Counted from the first letter of the stretch, positions 6,155 to 15,028 are shown. The stretch: DNA of 64,000 nt from Lachnocurva sp029100405 (GCA_046263755.1 JBJYZC010000002.1:62001-126000), one strand, 5' to 3'. Notes: a model not told the origin generated them from the sequence alone. A program made the numbers and translations.

Positions 6155-7591
6155 TCAATTTGTTCTTGTTAGCAGAGCCACTGTCTCGACGTGCACGCTG
6201 TGCCCGAACTGGTCTACCGGGCAGACCTTCTTCAACTCATAGGCCCCATCTGCACAGAGGATCTTCAGATCCCTGGCCAGTGTGGCCGGGTCGCAGGACA
6301 CATAGACGATTCGTTCCGGTGCCGCAGCCAGAATGGTCATAAGAACAGATGGCTCGCATCCCTTCCTGGGCGGATCGAGCACGATCACATCGGCCGGCCG
6401 GCCGGAAAGATAGACCGACCCCAAGGCTTGCTCCTGCGCCGATAGTTTTCCGAAATCGGACTTTCCCTTCTCAATCAGCCTCGGCAGGACATCCTCGGTT
6501 GCTCCGGCATAGAAATCAGCATTACTGATCCCATTTTTTCTGGCATTCTCCTTGGCGTCCTGAATCGCCTCCGGTATGATTTCAATTCCGGTCACGTGAC
6601 CTGCATTTCTTGCCAGGAAAAGGGAAATGCTTCCGATCCCGCAATAGAGATCATAGACATTCTCCTCTCCGGTCAGGCCGGCATATTCGAGTGCTTTTCC
6701 ATAAAGTTTCTCCATCTGAAGCGGATTCACCTGGAAAAAGGATCGCGGCGAGATACGAAATGCGATATCACCGATCATATCCGTGATGGTATCCTCTCCC
6801 CACAAGGTCTTGGTTTCCCGGCCGAGAATCACATTGGTTCTGTCGCGGTTTATATTTAATGTCAGAGAAGTAAGATCAGGGGATGCCATACGCAGAGCTT
6901 CAAGCAGGGACTCTGCCGCCGGGATCCGGTTTCCGTTCGTCACCAGGCAAACCATGGTTTCTTTGGTGTGAATGGCCTGACGGATCAGGACATGGCGAAG
7001 CAGGCCCTGACCGGTGGTCTCATCATAAGGCTGGACGCGATTTTTCTGCATCCAGGAAAGAATGGCTTTCAGAATCTTCTGATTTTCCAAAGCTCCGATC
7101 CGGCAGTCAGTACAAGGCACAATACGATGACTATGCGGCGCATAGAAACCGGCGATTGGCCTGCCCTGCTTGTCTTTTCCGATCGGATACTGGGCCTTAT
7201 TTCGGAAGCGCCAGGGGTCCTCCATTCCGATGATGGGTTCAGAGATCTCCCGGATCCGGTTTTCCGGGAAACCGCCAACCCGAATCAGAAGATTTTGCAC
7301 ATGCTTTTCCTTCCAGCGAAGCTGGGCAGCATAGTCCATCTCCTGGAGCTGGCATCCGCCGCACTGCCTGGCAATCGGGCAGACTGGCACGACGCGATCT
7401 GCGGACGGCTCCTCCACGGAGATCAGACGGGCATAGGCATAATTTTTCTTTTTCTTGGTAATGCCTGCCCGGATCCGATCCCCCGGGATTGCCCCGGGGA
7501 CAAAGACCGCCATTCCCATGGCATGTCCGATCCCTTCCCCGTGGATGCCCAGATCCTCGATTTCCAATTCGATCTCATCATTTTTCTGCAT
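6155..7591 (-). CDS. rlmD: 23S rRNA (uracil-C5)-methyltransferase RlmD/RlmCD family
   Basis: A 478-aa cytosolic enzyme that transfers a methyl group from SAM to C5 of a uracil in 23S rRNA. An N-terminal TRAM domain (about residues 1-60, IEDLGIHGEGIGH) is followed by iron-sulfur cysteines C-P-I-A-R-Q-C-G-G-C and PCTDC. Then comes the methyltransferase core with the SAM loop YDLYCGIGSISLF, DPPRKGCE, and the nucleophile-containing YVSCDPATLARDL near the C-terminus. The length is normal. In Firmicutes one enzyme of this family (RlmCD) often modifies both U747 and U1939, so the exact target is not fixed by sequence. It ends in its own terminator and forms the first core-genome gene after the accessory region. 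Confidence 0.93.
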   Translation of the reverse strand: MQKNDEIELEIEDLGIHGEGIGHAMGMAVFVPGAIPGDRIRAGITKKKKNYAYARLISVEEPSADRVVPVCPIARQCGGCQLQEMDYAAQLRWKEKHVQNLLIRVGGFPENRIREISEPIIGMEDPWRFRNKAQYPIGKDKQGRPIAGFYAPHSHRIVPCTDCRIGALENQKILKAILSWMQKNRVQPYDETTGQGLLRHVLIRQAIHTKETMVCLVTNGNRIPAAESLLEALRMASPDLTSLTLNINRDRTNVILGRETKTLWGEDTITDMIGDIAFRISPRSFFQVNPLQMEKLYGKALEYAGLTGEENVYDLYCGIGSISLFLARNAGHVTGIEIIPEAIQDAKENARKNGISNADFYAGATEDVLPRLIEKGKSDFGKLSAQEQALGSVYLSGRPADVIVLDPPRKGCEPSVLMTILAAAPERIVYVSCDPATLARDLKILCADGAYELKKVCPVDQFGHSVHVETVALLTRTN

Positions 7592-7701
7592 GCGTTTTCC
7601 TTCACTATGATCCTGGCCTTTTGACCGATCCTTTGATTGAAAAAGCAGGAAAGGTCTCTTCTCCTGCTCTCCCTTACATCTCTATGATTCGTAAGATTCT
7701 C

Positions 7702-8655
7702 CTAGATCTCCTCTGAAGTCCTCCGGATATTGGTCTCCATATAGCGGTTATAGCCCTGCCACTCGGTGTTTCCGGGGACCGTATTTTTTAATGCTTCCTT
7801 CATGGTTTCCATCTTGGCATCGGTATTGTCCGCCTGGGATAGCGCAATTGCCTCAAGCAAGGCCGGTTTCTTCGGAGAGCCATACTCCAGCTCGCCGTGA
7901 TGGGAGAGGATACAGTGGATCAGCTCCTCTGCCTTCTTATGCGGAAAGTGGGGAATCTCACGAATCTTGTCCCGCAGCATGCAGGCTCCGATCACGATGT
8001 GCCCGACAAGCTGACCCTCATCCGTATAATCATTCTGGGGGTAGGGAGAGATCTCTTCGAGTTTCCCGATGTCGTGGCAAAGCGCTGCGGTGATCAAAAG
8101 ATCCCGGTCCAGCATGGGATAATGCTTTGCATAGAAATTACAGATCTGCGCCACGGAAAGGGTATGCTCCAAAAGTCCCCCGACATAGCCATGATGAACG
8201 CTTTTGGCTGCCGAATGGAAACAGAAACGTTTCTTGAAATCCGGATCTTTGAAGAAGCCTTCCAAAAGTTCCTTCAAATAATCTGTTTTGACCGAATCCA
8301 CCAGACGAAGCAGTTCGCCATACATTTCCTCAATATCCTTATCCGTCGAAGGGAGATAGTCCGATGCCTTATAGGTCCCCTCCTGGGCCTTTCTTACCTG
8401 ATTCAGGCGAAGCTGCAAAGCATTGTTAAAGGTTGTCACATCCCCGCTCAGCTCGACGTATTCCCCTTCCTCGACGTCATCAAATGCCGGATCATTGGGT
8501 GACCAGATCTTCCCTTCGATGGTGCCTGTCTTATCCTGCAAGAGCAGAGACTGATAGGGCGCACCCTTCTTGGTCACTCCGTTTGTCACCTTCCGGACGA
8601 GAAAGATGTTATTCTGAACCTTTTTTCCTTCCGCCAGATCTTCAATAAATACCAT
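7702..8655 (-). CDS. yhaM: 3'-5' exoribonuclease YhaM
   Basis: A 317-aa protein with an N-terminal OB-fold nucleic-acid binding domain (about residues 10-95, LLLQDKTGTIEGKIWSP) and a C-terminal HD hydrolase domain. The HD residues are seen in HHGYVGGLLEHTLSV, ALCHDIGKLEE and CILSHHG. YhaM degrades RNA from the 3' end in Gram-positive bacteria and also acts on single-stranded DNA in vitro. The ATG at 8655 is preferred because TGGAG lies 6 nt upstream; an in-frame TTG four codons earlier overlaps that site. It has its own promoter at 8692-8720. The gap to rlmD is 110 nt, so the two may be co-transcribed. Confidence 0.93.
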   Translation of the reverse strand: MVFIEDLAEGKKVQNNIFLVRKVTNGVTKKGAPYQSLLLQDKTGTIEGKIWSPNDPAFDDVEEGEYVELSGDVTTFNNALQLRLNQVRKAQEGTYKASDYLPSTDKDIEEMYGELLRLVDSVKTDYLKELLEGFFKDPDFKKRFCFHSAAKSVHHGYVGGLLEHTLSVAQICNFYAKHYPMLDRDLLITAALCHDIGKLEEISPYPQNDYTDEGQLVGHIVIGACMLRDKIREIPHFPHKKAEELIHCILSHHGELEYGSPKKPALLEAIALSQADNTDAKMETMKEALKNTVPGNTEWQGYNRYMETNIRRTSEEI

Positions 8656-8691
8656 GATAGACTCCAATTCTAAGCTTTTTTCAGCCCTTTC

Positions 8692-8720
8692 ATTATACTT
8701 TTATCCCCTGGCCCTGTCTA
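8692..8720 (-). promoter_or_regulatory. Promoter of yhaM
   Basis: TAGACA, 17 nt, TATAAT on the minus strand, about 40 nt upstream of the yhaM start. Confidence 0.75.
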
Positions 8721-8734
8721 TAAAATATAGACCA

Positions 8735-8860
8735 GCACCTTCCTTTCCCCTCCTGTTCTCTCGTCCCCTTTGATCTGAAAATGTAAACCCAATCCGTCCT
8801 TTCCCCTTCTGTTCTCTTGTCCACTTTGATCTGAAAATGTAAAGCCAATCCATCCTTTCT
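8735..8860. repeat. 56-bp tandem repeat, two copies and a partial third
   Basis: The block CCTTTCCCC..TCTGTTCTC..GTCC..CTTTGATCTGAAAATGTAAA recurs with a 56-bp period (8741 and 8797), and a third copy starts at about 8853 and breaks off. It fills the divergent gap between yhaM and mutS2. No coding sense; it may be a slippage-born spacer repeat. Confidence 0.7.
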
Positions 8861-8875
8861 TTCGCGTGTTCATGT

Positions 8876-8881
8876 TATAAT
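8876..8881 (+). promoter_or_regulatory. Likely -10 box of the mutS2 promoter
   Basis: A TATAAT lies about 40 nt before the mutS2 start, with only a poor -35 (around 8853). It is at the end of the tandem repeat. Confidence 0.5.
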
Positions 8882-8921
8882 ATTTTTGTCCATGCAAATG
8901 AAAGTTTGATAGGAAAATCAT

Positions 8922-11357
8922 ATGAATCCAAAGGTATATCACACACTTGAATTTGATAAAATCATTGACCGCCTGACCAGCCTCGCTTCTACCGAGCGTG
9001 GCAAGTCCTATTGTCAGAAACTGACTCCCATCACCAATCTCGAGAAGATTAAGGCCCGGCAGCAGGAGACCGAGGACAGCCTGCAGCGGATCTACCGCAA
9101 AGGCTCTGTCTCCTTTGGCGGAGTCACGGATGTCACTCCCTTCCAGAGGCGGCTGGAAATCGGCGGTTCTCTGAATGCAGGAGAACTCCTTCAGATCGCC
9201 TCCCTTCTCTCGGCAGCAGGTGCTGCCGCCCGCTACGGGGACACAGGGTCAGATGAGAGTGCGCGTGACTCTCTCTCTGCCTATTTCGAAGGCCTCTCCC
9301 CGGTCCGCCCCCTCTACGATGAGATCCATCGCTGTATCCTTTCTGAAGACACCATTGCCGATGATGCTTCCCCGGAGCTTCGAACGATCCGGCGTTCTCT
9401 CACCGGTCTGGATGAAAAGATCCGTTCCGAAATGAACCGTATGCTGACCGGAAGCGCCCATGATTATCTCCAGGATGCCATCGTGACCATCCGGGACAAT
9501 CGTTATTGTCTTCCCGTCAAAGCTGAGTACAAATCCCAGGTCGCAGGTATTGTCCATGACCAGTCTTCTTCCGGCCAGACCCTTTTCATAGAGCCAATGG
9601 CCGTGGTAAATCTGAATAATCAGAGAAAAGAGCTGGAGCTGGATGAGAAAAAGGAGATTGAGAAAATCCTGGCAAGACTTTCTTCCATGGCCTTCGAACA
9701 TATGGCGGAAATCGAGACCGATTTTAAGCTTCTTTCAGAGTTGGATTTCATTTTCGCAAAGGGGAAGCTTGCCGAGGAAATGCAGGCTGTTTCTCCGGAA
9801 TTCAACGAAGACGGCCAGATTGATCTCCGTGACGCCAGGCACCCTCTTCTGGACCCGGATCAGGTCGTTCCGATCCAATTGAATCTTGGTCTTACATTTG
9901 ACCAGCTCATTGTCACGGGTCCTAACACGGGTGGTAAGACGGTTTCCCTGAAGACCTGCGGACTTCTGACCCTGATGGGCCAGGCAGGGCTCCATATTCC
10001 GGCAGCATCCGGCAGCCGTTTGTCCGTCTTCCACAATGTCTATGCTGACATCGGTGACGAACAGTCCATTGAGCAATCCCTGTCGACCTTTTCCAGCCAT
10101 ATGGTCAATATCATCCGGATCCTACGCTCTGTCGAACAGAGTCCGAACACTGCGCTCGTCCTTTTCGATGAGCTCTGTGCCGGAACGGATCCCGCGGAAG
10201 GTGCGGCTCTTGCGACCTCAATTCTGGCCAAGCTCCATACCGAGGGGGTCAAAACCATGGCAACGACGCATTACAGCGAGTTGAAGGAATACGCTCTAGC
10301 GACAAGTGGCGTTGAAAATGCTGCCTGTGAGTTCTCTGTGGAAACCCTGTCTCCGACTTACCGGCTCCTGATTGGTGTACCGGGGAAATCAAATGCCTTT
10401 GCAATCTCAACAAAGCTTGGTCTCACTTCGGATATTATTGACGATGCGAGATCCCGCATGACAGAGAGAGCGCAGTCTTTCGAAGATCTTTTGACCGACC
10501 TGGAGGAGAGAAGAACTGCCCTGGAGAAGAAGGAGGCCAGCCTCTTAAGCGATCGGGAAGCCTTTGACCGGAGGATGGCCAAATTATCCGAGGATGAGAG
10601 GAAAGTCTCTGCTGAGAAAACGCGTGTTCTTCAGGATGCTTCCGCGGAGGCCGCCCGAATCCTGAAAGCTGCCAAGGATGAAGCTGACCAGACCATCCGT
10701 TCTTTCCGGAAAATGAAGACGGAATCGCCGGATCTTCGAAAGATGGAGCAAGAGCGGACTGCTTTGGGCAAGAAATTGTCAGATGCAGAATCCAAAGCTT
10801 CGGAACGTGCTATGACAAGGCATGTACAGTCGGTAAATAGCGGAGCCATCAATGTGAAAAATCTGCACGTTGGGGACAGTGTCCGCGTGCTTTCTATGAA
10901 CATGAATGGAACGATCCACAAATTGCCGAACTCAAAGGGAGAACTCGAGGTGCAGATGGGCCTCATTAAGTCGAAAGTCAAGCTCTCTGACATTCAGCTT
11001 CTGGGAGACGAGACAACAGCTGAGCGCTTCCGAAAGGAAATGAAGGAGAAACGCAGGGCCCAGGCCGGCGTCAGCCCTAATAAAAATATTGCATCCTTCA
11101 GTAAGGCCGCTACCATTTCTCCAGAGATCAAATTGCTGGGGCTTACAGGGGATGAAGCAATTGCCAAATTGGATAAGTACATCGATGATGCCTATATCTC
11201 TCACTTAAAGGAGGTCCGCATCGTTCACGGCAAGGGTACCGGTGCCCTTCGACGGGCAGTTCAGCAATATCTGGATGGAAATATGTATGTCAAGGAATAC
11301 CACCAGGCTGCTTACGGTGAAGGCGATGCAGGGGTTACGATTGCAAGACTTGGATAA
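8922..11357 (+). CDS. mutS2: MutS2 family ATPase
   Basis: An 811-aa protein of normal MutS2 length. It has the core clamp region, the ABC-type ATPase (Walker A GPNTGGKT near 337, Walker B LVLFDELCAGTDPAEG near 415), a long charged coiled coil (about 515-640), a KOW-like segment and a C-terminal Smr domain. Bacillus MutS2 binds collided ribosomes and branched DNA rather than mismatches. The Smr domain keeps HGKGTGALR, but the usual LDLRG/LDLHG motif reads LLGLTG, so the acidic residue needed for nuclease activity seems to be missing. It is the only large plus-strand core gene here and converges on rplQ. Confidence 0.93.
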   Translation: MNPKVYHTLEFDKIIDRLTSLASTERGKSYCQKLTPITNLEKIKARQQETEDSLQRIYRKGSVSFGGVTDVTPFQRRLEIGGSLNAGELLQIASLLSAAGAAARYGDTGSDESARDSLSAYFEGLSPVRPLYDEIHRCILSEDTIADDASPELRTIRRSLTGLDEKIRSEMNRMLTGSAHDYLQDAIVTIRDNRYCLPVKAEYKSQVAGIVHDQSSSGQTLFIEPMAVVNLNNQRKELELDEKKEIEKILARLSSMAFEHMAEIETDFKLLSELDFIFAKGKLAEEMQAVSPEFNEDGQIDLRDARHPLLDPDQVVPIQLNLGLTFDQLIVTGPNTGGKTVSLKTCGLLTLMGQAGLHIPAASGSRLSVFHNVYADIGDEQSIEQSLSTFSSHMVNIIRILRSVEQSPNTALVLFDELCAGTDPAEGAALATSILAKLHTEGVKTMATTHYSELKEYALATSGVENAACEFSVETLSPTYRLLIGVPGKSNAFAISTKLGLTSDIIDDARSRMTERAQSFEDLLTDLEERRTALEKKEASLLSDREAFDRRMAKLSEDERKVSAEKTRVLQDASAEAARILKAAKDEADQTIRSFRKMKTESPDLRKMEQERTALGKKLSDAESKASERAMTRHVQSVNSGAINVKNLHVGDSVRVLSMNMNGTIHKLPNSKGELEVQMGLIKSKVKLSDIQLLGDETTAERFRKEMKEKRRAQAGVSPNKNIASFSKAATISPEIKLLGLTGDEAIAKLDKYIDDAYISHLKEVRIVHGKGTGALRRAVQQYLDGNMYVKEYHQAAYGEGDAGVTIARLG

Positions 11358-11418
11358 AAGGAATTGAAAACTTGGATAAAAAATTTGGATTAAAAGACTT
11401 GAAAACTTGGATAAAAAA
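11350..11418. repeat. Short direct repeats after mutS2
   Basis: TTGAAAACTTGGATAAAAAA occurs twice (about 11365 and 11398), with a partial copy over the mutS2 stop codon. It looks like a small local duplication of the gene end. Confidence 0.6.
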
Positions 11419-11442
11419 ATCCCGCAGCATTTGCTGCGGGAT
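11419..11442. terminator. Bidirectional terminator between mutS2 and rplQ
   Basis: A perfect stem ATCCCGCAGCA/TGCTGCGGGAT with a 2-nt loop, preceded by seven A and followed by a T-rich tract, so it can stop both convergent transcripts. Confidence 0.9.
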
Positions 11443-11472
11443 TTCTATTTCGATCACTCAAAGCTGTAGATA

Positions 11473-11997
11473 TTAAACCAGCTCAAGAAGAACTTCCAGA
11501 GCGCCGTCACCCTTACGCTGACCAATCTTTACAATACGGGTATAACCACCCTTACGGTCTGCGTACTTCGGTGCGATCTCATCGAAAAGCTTATTCGGAA
11601 GGTTAACAACCTTAGTCTCAGACTTCTTCTCACCCTTTACAGTTACAGGGTAAAGGAACTTCAGCATCTGACGACGTGCATGAAGACGGGAAGGAAGGTC
11701 CTTCTTAATCTTCTTGTCAACGGTCTCGAACTTGGTAACCTTCTTACCATCAACAACTTCCTTGACACGCTTGCCGTCTTTATCCTTTACAGGAACCTTA
11801 GCCTGAACGGTAACTTCTTCGAAGTTATCCTTCTCACGAATTGCAAGAGCGATGTACTTCTCAGCAATCTTAGATACTTCCTTGGCCTTAGCTTCGGTTG
11901 TGATGATTCTGCCATTGTTCAGAAGCATTGTTACCTGGTTTCTGAGCAGGGCTTTTCTCTGGGAAGATGTTCTTCCTAACTTTCTATACTTTGCCAT
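11473..11997 (-). CDS. rplQ: 50S ribosomal protein L17 with an internal insertion
   Basis: A 174-aa L17. The N-terminal part (MAKYRKLGRTSSQRKALLRN) and the C-terminal part (GGYTRIVKIGQRKGDGA) are canonical. Between residues about 57 and 105 there is an insertion of roughly 45 residues, rich in Lys, Val and Asp, before LHARRQ, where the Bacillus protein has only a short link. L17 lines the peptide exit region of the large subunit. It is the last gene of the alpha-type cluster, 200 nt after rpoA, and is followed by the shared terminator. Confidence 0.95.
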   Translation of the reverse strand: MAKYRKLGRTSSQRKALLRNQVTMLLNNGRIITTEAKAKEVSKIAEKYIALAIREKDNFEEVTVQAKVPVKDKDGKRVKEVVDGKKVTKFETVDKKIKKDLPSRLHARRQMLKFLYPVTVKGEKKSETKVVNLPNKLFDEIAPKYADRKGGYTRIVKIGQRKGDGALEVLLELV

Positions 11998-12199
11998 GAT
12001 ATTTCCTCCTGATATTGGATTGGGTGGTTACTACCTCGAAATGCCATATGGACTTACTTCCTCGGCAGATGTCTCTAGCCACTCTGAGGACTACAGGGCC
12101 GTACGCCTCGGATTTACCGGCTCTGCAGCTTCAAATTTGGCATATGAATTAACTTCGGATCCGGCCTACATTTCAGCATAAGTCAAATCCTGCAGCGGA

Positions 12200-13162
12200 T
12201 TACTCCTCCGTGGTACGAAGATGAAGTCCGAGCTCGTCAAGCTTGGCAAGAACTTCATCCAAAGACTTCTTTCCAAGATTCCGAACCTTCATCATCTCTT
12301 CCGGGGACTTGTTGCAAAGTTCCTCGACTGTATTGATGCCGGCTCTCTTCAGACAATTGTATGAACGAACGGAGAGCTCGAGCTCATCGATCGTCATATC
12401 CAGAACAACCTTCGGTCCCTCTTCCTTATTATCAACCATGACTTCCGTATTCTTTGCATTATCGGAAAGGTCGATGAAGAGGTTCAGATGCTCTGCGAGA
12501 ACCTTGGCTGCAAGGCTTAATGCCTCATCCGGGCCAAGAGCTCCGTTTGTATAGACATCCAGTGTCAGCTTATCGAAGTCGGTCTGCTGACCTACACGGG
12601 TGTTCTCAACCGTAATATTTACACGCTCGATCGGGGTGTAAATGCTGTCGATTGCAATGACGCCGATCGGAGTATCATCGGACTTGTTACGGTCAGACGG
12701 TACATATCCGCGGCCATTCTCAATTGTGAGATCCATGTAGAGCTTGCAGTCGCTGCCGCCATTCAGATGAGCAATAACAAGGTCGGGATTGACGATCTCG
12801 ACGTCATCGGACTCGATCTGGATATCGGATGCCTTGACAACTCCCTCGCCCTCGAAGTCAATATAAGCCTTCTTGGGTTCGTTGTTGCCGCTGTTGTCAC
12901 GGATTGCAAGATTCTTGATATTCAATACGATCTCAGTCACATCTTCCTTAACACCGGGGATGGAGCTGAACTCGTGAAGAATGCCATCGATCTTGATCTT
13001 TGTTACTGCGGTACCGGGAAGAGAAGACAGCATGATACGGCGAAGGGAATTTCCCAGTGTTGTACCATAGCCTCTTTCAAGAGGTTCCACAACAAAGCGA
13101 CCATACTTATGGTCATCTGACATTTCTGCGATTTCAATATTGGGTTTGTTGAAATCTAACAC
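12200..13162 (-). CDS. rpoA: RNA polymerase alpha subunit
   Basis: A 320-aa alpha subunit. The N-terminal dimerisation domain contains ERGYGTTLGNSLRRIMLSSLPG, and the C-terminal DNA/activator-binding domain (about residues 250-315) contains SVRSYNCLKRAGINTVEEL and MKVRNLGKKSLDEV. It assembles the polymerase core and contacts UP elements. Its position between rpsD and rplQ is standard. The 202-nt gap to rplQ carries no gene and only weak dyads. Confidence 0.97.
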   Translation of the reverse strand: MLDFNKPNIEIAEMSDDHKYGRFVVEPLERGYGTTLGNSLRRIMLSSLPGTAVTKIKIDGILHEFSSIPGVKEDVTEIVLNIKNLAIRDNSGNNEPKKAYIDFEGEGVVKASDIQIESDDVEIVNPDLVIAHLNGGSDCKLYMDLTIENGRGYVPSDRNKSDDTPIGVIAIDSIYTPIERVNITVENTRVGQQTDFDKLTLDVYTNGALGPDEALSLAAKVLAEHLNLFIDLSDNAKNTEVMVDNKEEGPKVVLDMTIDELELSVRSYNCLKRAGINTVEELCNKSPEEMMKVRNLGKKSLDEVLAKLDELGLHLRTTEE

Positions 13163-13210
13163 TTGCGATCCTCCTTTGACCTATATTTACAGACTACTCA
13201 AGCGTACTTA

Positions 13211-13804
13211 TTACTTGGAGTACAACTCGACAATCTGCAGTTCATCTACAGGTACATCGATCTGATCTCTGTTCGGAAGATTCTTGATGGTTGCCTTCCA
13301 GTTCTCGGCATCAACATCAAGCCACTCAGCAACAGCACGGCCATTGGTGGTCTCAGCGATATCCTTGAATCTCTGAAGAGACTTCTTATTCTCAACTGCT
13401 TCGATGACATCTCCAGCCTTGCAGAGGTAGGAAGGGATGTTGATCTTCTTGCCGTTAACGGTGAAGAGCTTGTGGTCTACCATCTGACGTGCCTCGCGAC
13501 GAGTACGAGCGAAACCTGCACGGAAAACGATATTGTCCAGACGGCTCTCAAGCATGGTCATCAGGTTTTCACCGGTCTGACCCTTCATACGGTCTGCCTT
13601 CTCATAGTAGTTACGGAAAGGCTTCTCCAGAACGCCGTAGATGAACTTAGCCTTCTGCTTTTCCTTCAGCTGCAGACCGTACTCAGAAACCTTCCGACGG
13701 CTGTTCTGAGGATGTCTCTTAGACTTCTTATCATAACCAAGATATACAGGATCCATACCGAGGGATCTGCATCTCTTTAAGATCGGGGTTTTATTTACTG
13801 CCAT
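13211..13804 (-). CDS. rpsD: 30S ribosomal protein S4
   Basis: A 197-aa primary 16S rRNA binder that starts 30S assembly. The S4-domain segment LESRLDNIVFRAGFARTRREARQMVDHKLFTVNG is intact. The N-terminus lacks the four-cysteine zinc knuckle (only one Cys, in KRCRSLG), so it is a zinc-free S4. In Bacillus rpsD is a separate gene; here it is in the alpha cluster between rpsK and rpoA. Confidence 0.97.
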   Translation of the reverse strand: MAVNKTPILKRCRSLGMDPVYLGYDKKSKRHPQNSRRKVSEYGLQLKEKQKAKFIYGVLEKPFRNYYEKADRMKGQTGENLMTMLESRLDNIVFRAGFARTRREARQMVDHKLFTVNGKKINIPSYLCKAGDVIEAVENKKSLQRFKDIAETTNGRAVAEWLDVDAENWKATIKNLPNRDQIDVPVDELQIVELYSK

Positions 13805-13823
13805 TGTATTCTTTCCCTCCTAA

Positions 13824-14216
13824 TTAGACTCTTCTACGCTTCGGCGGACGGCATCCGTTGTGAGGTACGGGAGTTACATCCTGAATGGAAGTTACATTGA
13901 TTCCGTTTGCTGCAAGAGCACGGATCGCTGCTTCTCTTCCTGAGCCAGGTCCCTTAACGAATACATCAACTGTCTTAAGTCCCGAAGGAGCTGCAGCCTT
14001 TGCTGCGGTCTCTGCTGCCATCTGTGCAGCGTACGGAGTAGATTTCCTTGAACCTTTGAAGCCAAGTCCACCTGCGGAAGCCCAGGAGATAGCATTACCC
14101 TGTGCATCTGTCAGTGTTACGATCGTGTTATTAAACGATGCCTGAATATGTGCCTGGCCATGTTCAACGTTTTTTCTAACGCGCTTTTTTGTTACTCTTT
14201 TTGCAACTTTAGCCAT
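13824..14216 (-). CDS. rpsK: 30S ribosomal protein S11
   Basis: A 130-aa platform protein of the small subunit near the E site. Signature segments are HIQASFNNTIVTLTD, GPGSGREAAIRAL and the basic end HNGCRPPKRRRV. It lies 19 nt before rpsD in the transcript, with normal length and its own ribosome site. Confidence 0.97.
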   Translation of the reverse strand: MAKVAKRVTKKRVRKNVEHGQAHIQASFNNTIVTLTDAQGNAISWASAGGLGFKGSRKSTPYAAQMAAETAAKAAAPSGLKTVDVFVKGPGSGREAAIRALAANGINVTSIQDVTPVPHNGCRPPKRRRV

Positions 14217-14245
14217 AGTGAAACTAACCTACTTTCTTAGTCTTA

Positions 14246-14617
14246 TTACTTCTTCTTATTTGCGATCGTCTTACGCGGTCCCTTACGGGTACGTGCGTTT
14301 GTCTTGGTCTTCTGTCCACGGACAGGAAGTCCCTTTCTGTGACGAATTCCTCTGTAGCATCCGATCTCGGTAAGTCTCTTAATATTCAGAGAGACATCTC
14401 TTCTGAGATCACCTTCTACTTCAACACCAAGAGTGTTGATTGCGTCAGCAAGCTTTCTGACTTCATCATCCGTCAGATCCTTGCAACGTGTGTCTCCATT
14501 GACCCCGGATTCTGCGAGAATCTTGTCTGCAGTAGTTCTGCCGATTCCGTAGATATATGTGAGGCCGATTTCAATTCTCTTTTCTCTTGGTAAATCTACA
14601 CCTGCGATACGAGCCAT
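14246..14617 (-). CDS. rpsM: 30S ribosomal protein S13
   Basis: A 123-aa head protein that bridges to the large subunit. It starts MARIAGVDLPREKRIE and ends in the basic tail KTNARTRKGPRKTIANKKK that reaches the P-site tRNA. It is the first gene after the promoter at 14837-14864 and a structured leader of about 210 nt, so it may open a separately controlled alpha transcript. Confidence 0.97.
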   Translation of the reverse strand: MARIAGVDLPREKRIEIGLTYIYGIGRTTADKILAESGVNGDTRCKDLTDDEVRKLADAINTLGVEVEGDLRRDVSLNIKRLTEIGCYRGIRHRKGLPVRGQKTKTNARTRKGPRKTIANKKK

Positions 14618-14747
14618 GTGTATTTACACCTCCAAATGATCGTGAATGGGGGAAGACATATCCCCGTCTATAGTACCGAGCTTCCCTCACAGCAGCTCTG
14701 ACGTGTCCGCCAGCCTGAAATGTGTGCTTTTACGTTCCGCTCTTCTT

Positions 14748-14809
14748 TTTTCTGCCAGAGACAGAAAATGGTGAGTCTTATTCCCCGGTATGAATGGAAT
14801 AAAGCTCAC
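14748..14809 (-). promoter_or_regulatory. Structured 5' leader of the rpsM transcript
   Basis: Two clean hairpins lie just downstream of the rpsM promoter. One has 14-nt arms (14771-14784 with 14796-14809; GTGAG/CTCAC and TTATTCC/GGAATAA around a small internal loop). The other is TTTTCTG/CAGAAAA at 14748-14768. A third, GGGG/CCCC, lies near 14648-14665. The arrangement suggests a ribosomal-protein autoregulatory leader. I do not recognise the class. Confidence 0.45.
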
Positions 14810-14836
14810 AGTAGATGCAGCTATCCTGCAACTCTT

Positions 14837-14864
14837 GTATTATGAACAGTTTGGCTCATGTCAA
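14837..14864 (-). promoter_or_regulatory. Promoter upstream of rpsM
   Basis: TTGACA (14859-14864), 16 nt, TAATAC (14837-14842) on the minus strand, inside the 275-nt gap between rpmJ and rpsM. Confidence 0.6.
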
Positions 14865-14914
14865 ACTGCAGCCGCCATAATACACATGCACTATCAAGGC
14901 CAAACCTTAAAGGA

Positions 14915-15028
14915 TCAGCCCTGAACCTGCTTGTGCTTCGGGTTCTCACAGATGATTCTGATCTTACCCTTTCTCTTGATAACCTTGCACTTATCGCACA
15001 TAGGCTTTACAGAAGATCTTACCTTCAT
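14915..15028 (-). CDS. rpmJ: 50S ribosomal protein L36
   Basis: A 37-aa protein, MKVRSSVKPMCDKC..., with the zinc ligands C-x2-C, then Cys and His in CENPKHKQVQG. It is the zinc-binding form of L36 in the large subunit. An AGGAGG-like site (GGAGGACC) precedes the ATG at 15028. Its place between infA and rpsM is the normal one. Confidence 0.97.
   Translation of the reverse strand: MKVRSSVKPMCDKCKVIKRKGKIRIICENPKHKQVQG

Noticed and set aside
12000..12199. Possible leader RNA or small gene between rpoA and rplQ
   Set aside because: Only weak and partly overlapping dyads (CCATATGG and similar) and no ORF with a ribosome site.
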